Shown here one piece after another: positions 63,924-64,000 of a DNA stretch of 64,000 bases. This DNA comes from Streptomyces resistomycificus (GTDB lineage Bacteria; Actinomycetota; Actinomycetes; Streptomycetales; Streptomycetaceae): the NCBI RefSeq assembly GCF_001514265.1, contig NZ_KQ948990.1, positions 571,673 through 635,672 on the forward strand, in the 5' to 3' direction. The translations under genes were made by a program, and so were the position numbers. The notes beneath the pieces are model-generated. The model had not been told where the DNA came from. It saw only the letters and a program-made list of their open reading frames with translations, and did not search any database. The stretch's first letter is position 1. Every line of letters begins with the position of its first letter.

Positions 63924-64000
63924 ATGTTCCACGCTGCCTCGTCCCCCGCAAGCGCAGCGAGGTCCCCGATCGTCTCCCCCCGTTCCTGGTGGGAGGGTCT
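63924..64000 (+). CDS. 5' end of an unidentified protein (cut by window edge)
   Basis: An open frame from the ATG at 63924 runs off the window and encodes 25 residues, starting MFHAASSPASAARSPIVSP and then RSWWEG. Its ATG lies eight bases after a TAGGGT -10 element, so the message could be nearly leaderless. A basic/aromatic start like this may precede a membrane segment. Too short to name. Confidence 0.4.
   Translation, partial: MFHAASSPASAARSPIVSPRSWWEG

Overview
The window is a high-GC actinobacterial chromosome segment. Its gene order (proB-proA, obg-rpmA-rplU, RNase E, mreB-mreC-mreD-pbp2-sfr, ndk, folC, valS, clpX-clpP2-clpP1, tig) is that of the conserved core of Streptomyces chromosomes. 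Many genes use GTG starts, third codon positions are strongly GC, signal peptides are Tat/Sec types common in the genus, and strong GC hairpins sit between transcription units. I place it as a Streptomyces species by this synteny and composition, not by a database search.

Layout. 1-5219: the end of an unidentified gene, two related single-pass membrane proteins sharing a short SVVFDE-type motif, then proA, a small conserved gene of unknown function and proB, all leftward. 5436-30412: an accessory cell-envelope block between proB and obg. It holds a polysaccharide pyruvyl transferase-family protein, a giant secreted RHS/YD-repeat protein with a possible immunity partner, a secreted phospholipase D-like protein, two membrane-anchored CDP-polyol phosphotransferase-family proteins flanking a family 2 glycosyltransferase, a fused cytidylyltransferase/reductase (CDP-ribitol type), a 5'-truncated sulfotransferase remnant, a Tat-exported PhoD phosphatase and three tandem FG-GAP beta-propeller proteins. 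30574-38241: obg, rpmA, rplU, the RNase E/G gene with long repeat-rich low-complexity arms, and a DUF2344/TIGR03936 gene. 38248-44994: a membrane protein with a nearly perfect 78-bp internal duplication, a TerD-family protein, a membrane-anchored protein, a barstar-like protein, a TIGR03960 radical SAM protein and a CYTH-CHAD protein. 45046-51400: sfr (rodA), pbp2, mreD, mreC and mreB, the lateral/spore wall cluster. 51678-56798: ndk, a DUF4233 gene, folC and valS. 56935-63411: a Pro/Gln/Tyr/Gly-rich membrane protein, clpX, clpP2, clpP1, tig, tRNA-Pro(TGG), tRNA-Gly(TCC) and a small membrane protein. The right end probably enters another rightward gene at 63924.

How it works together. The mre block makes and guides peptidoglycan. 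The accessory block to its left looks able to make a nucleotide-activated polyol, polymerise or transfer it on the membrane, and decorate a glycopolymer. This fits a wall teichoic acid or polydiglycosylphosphate-like polymer, a role inferred from families and gene order. The clpX/clpP1P2/tig block is proteostasis, and a sequence resembling a ClgR operator lies upstream of clpP1. The least explained items are the RHS tail with its TGATG-coupled neighbour, the twin membrane-anchored phosphotransferases, the 12-bp inverted repeat upstream of the CDP-ribitol-type gene, the 26-residue repeat protein, the FG-GAP triplet and the orphan barstar-like gene.
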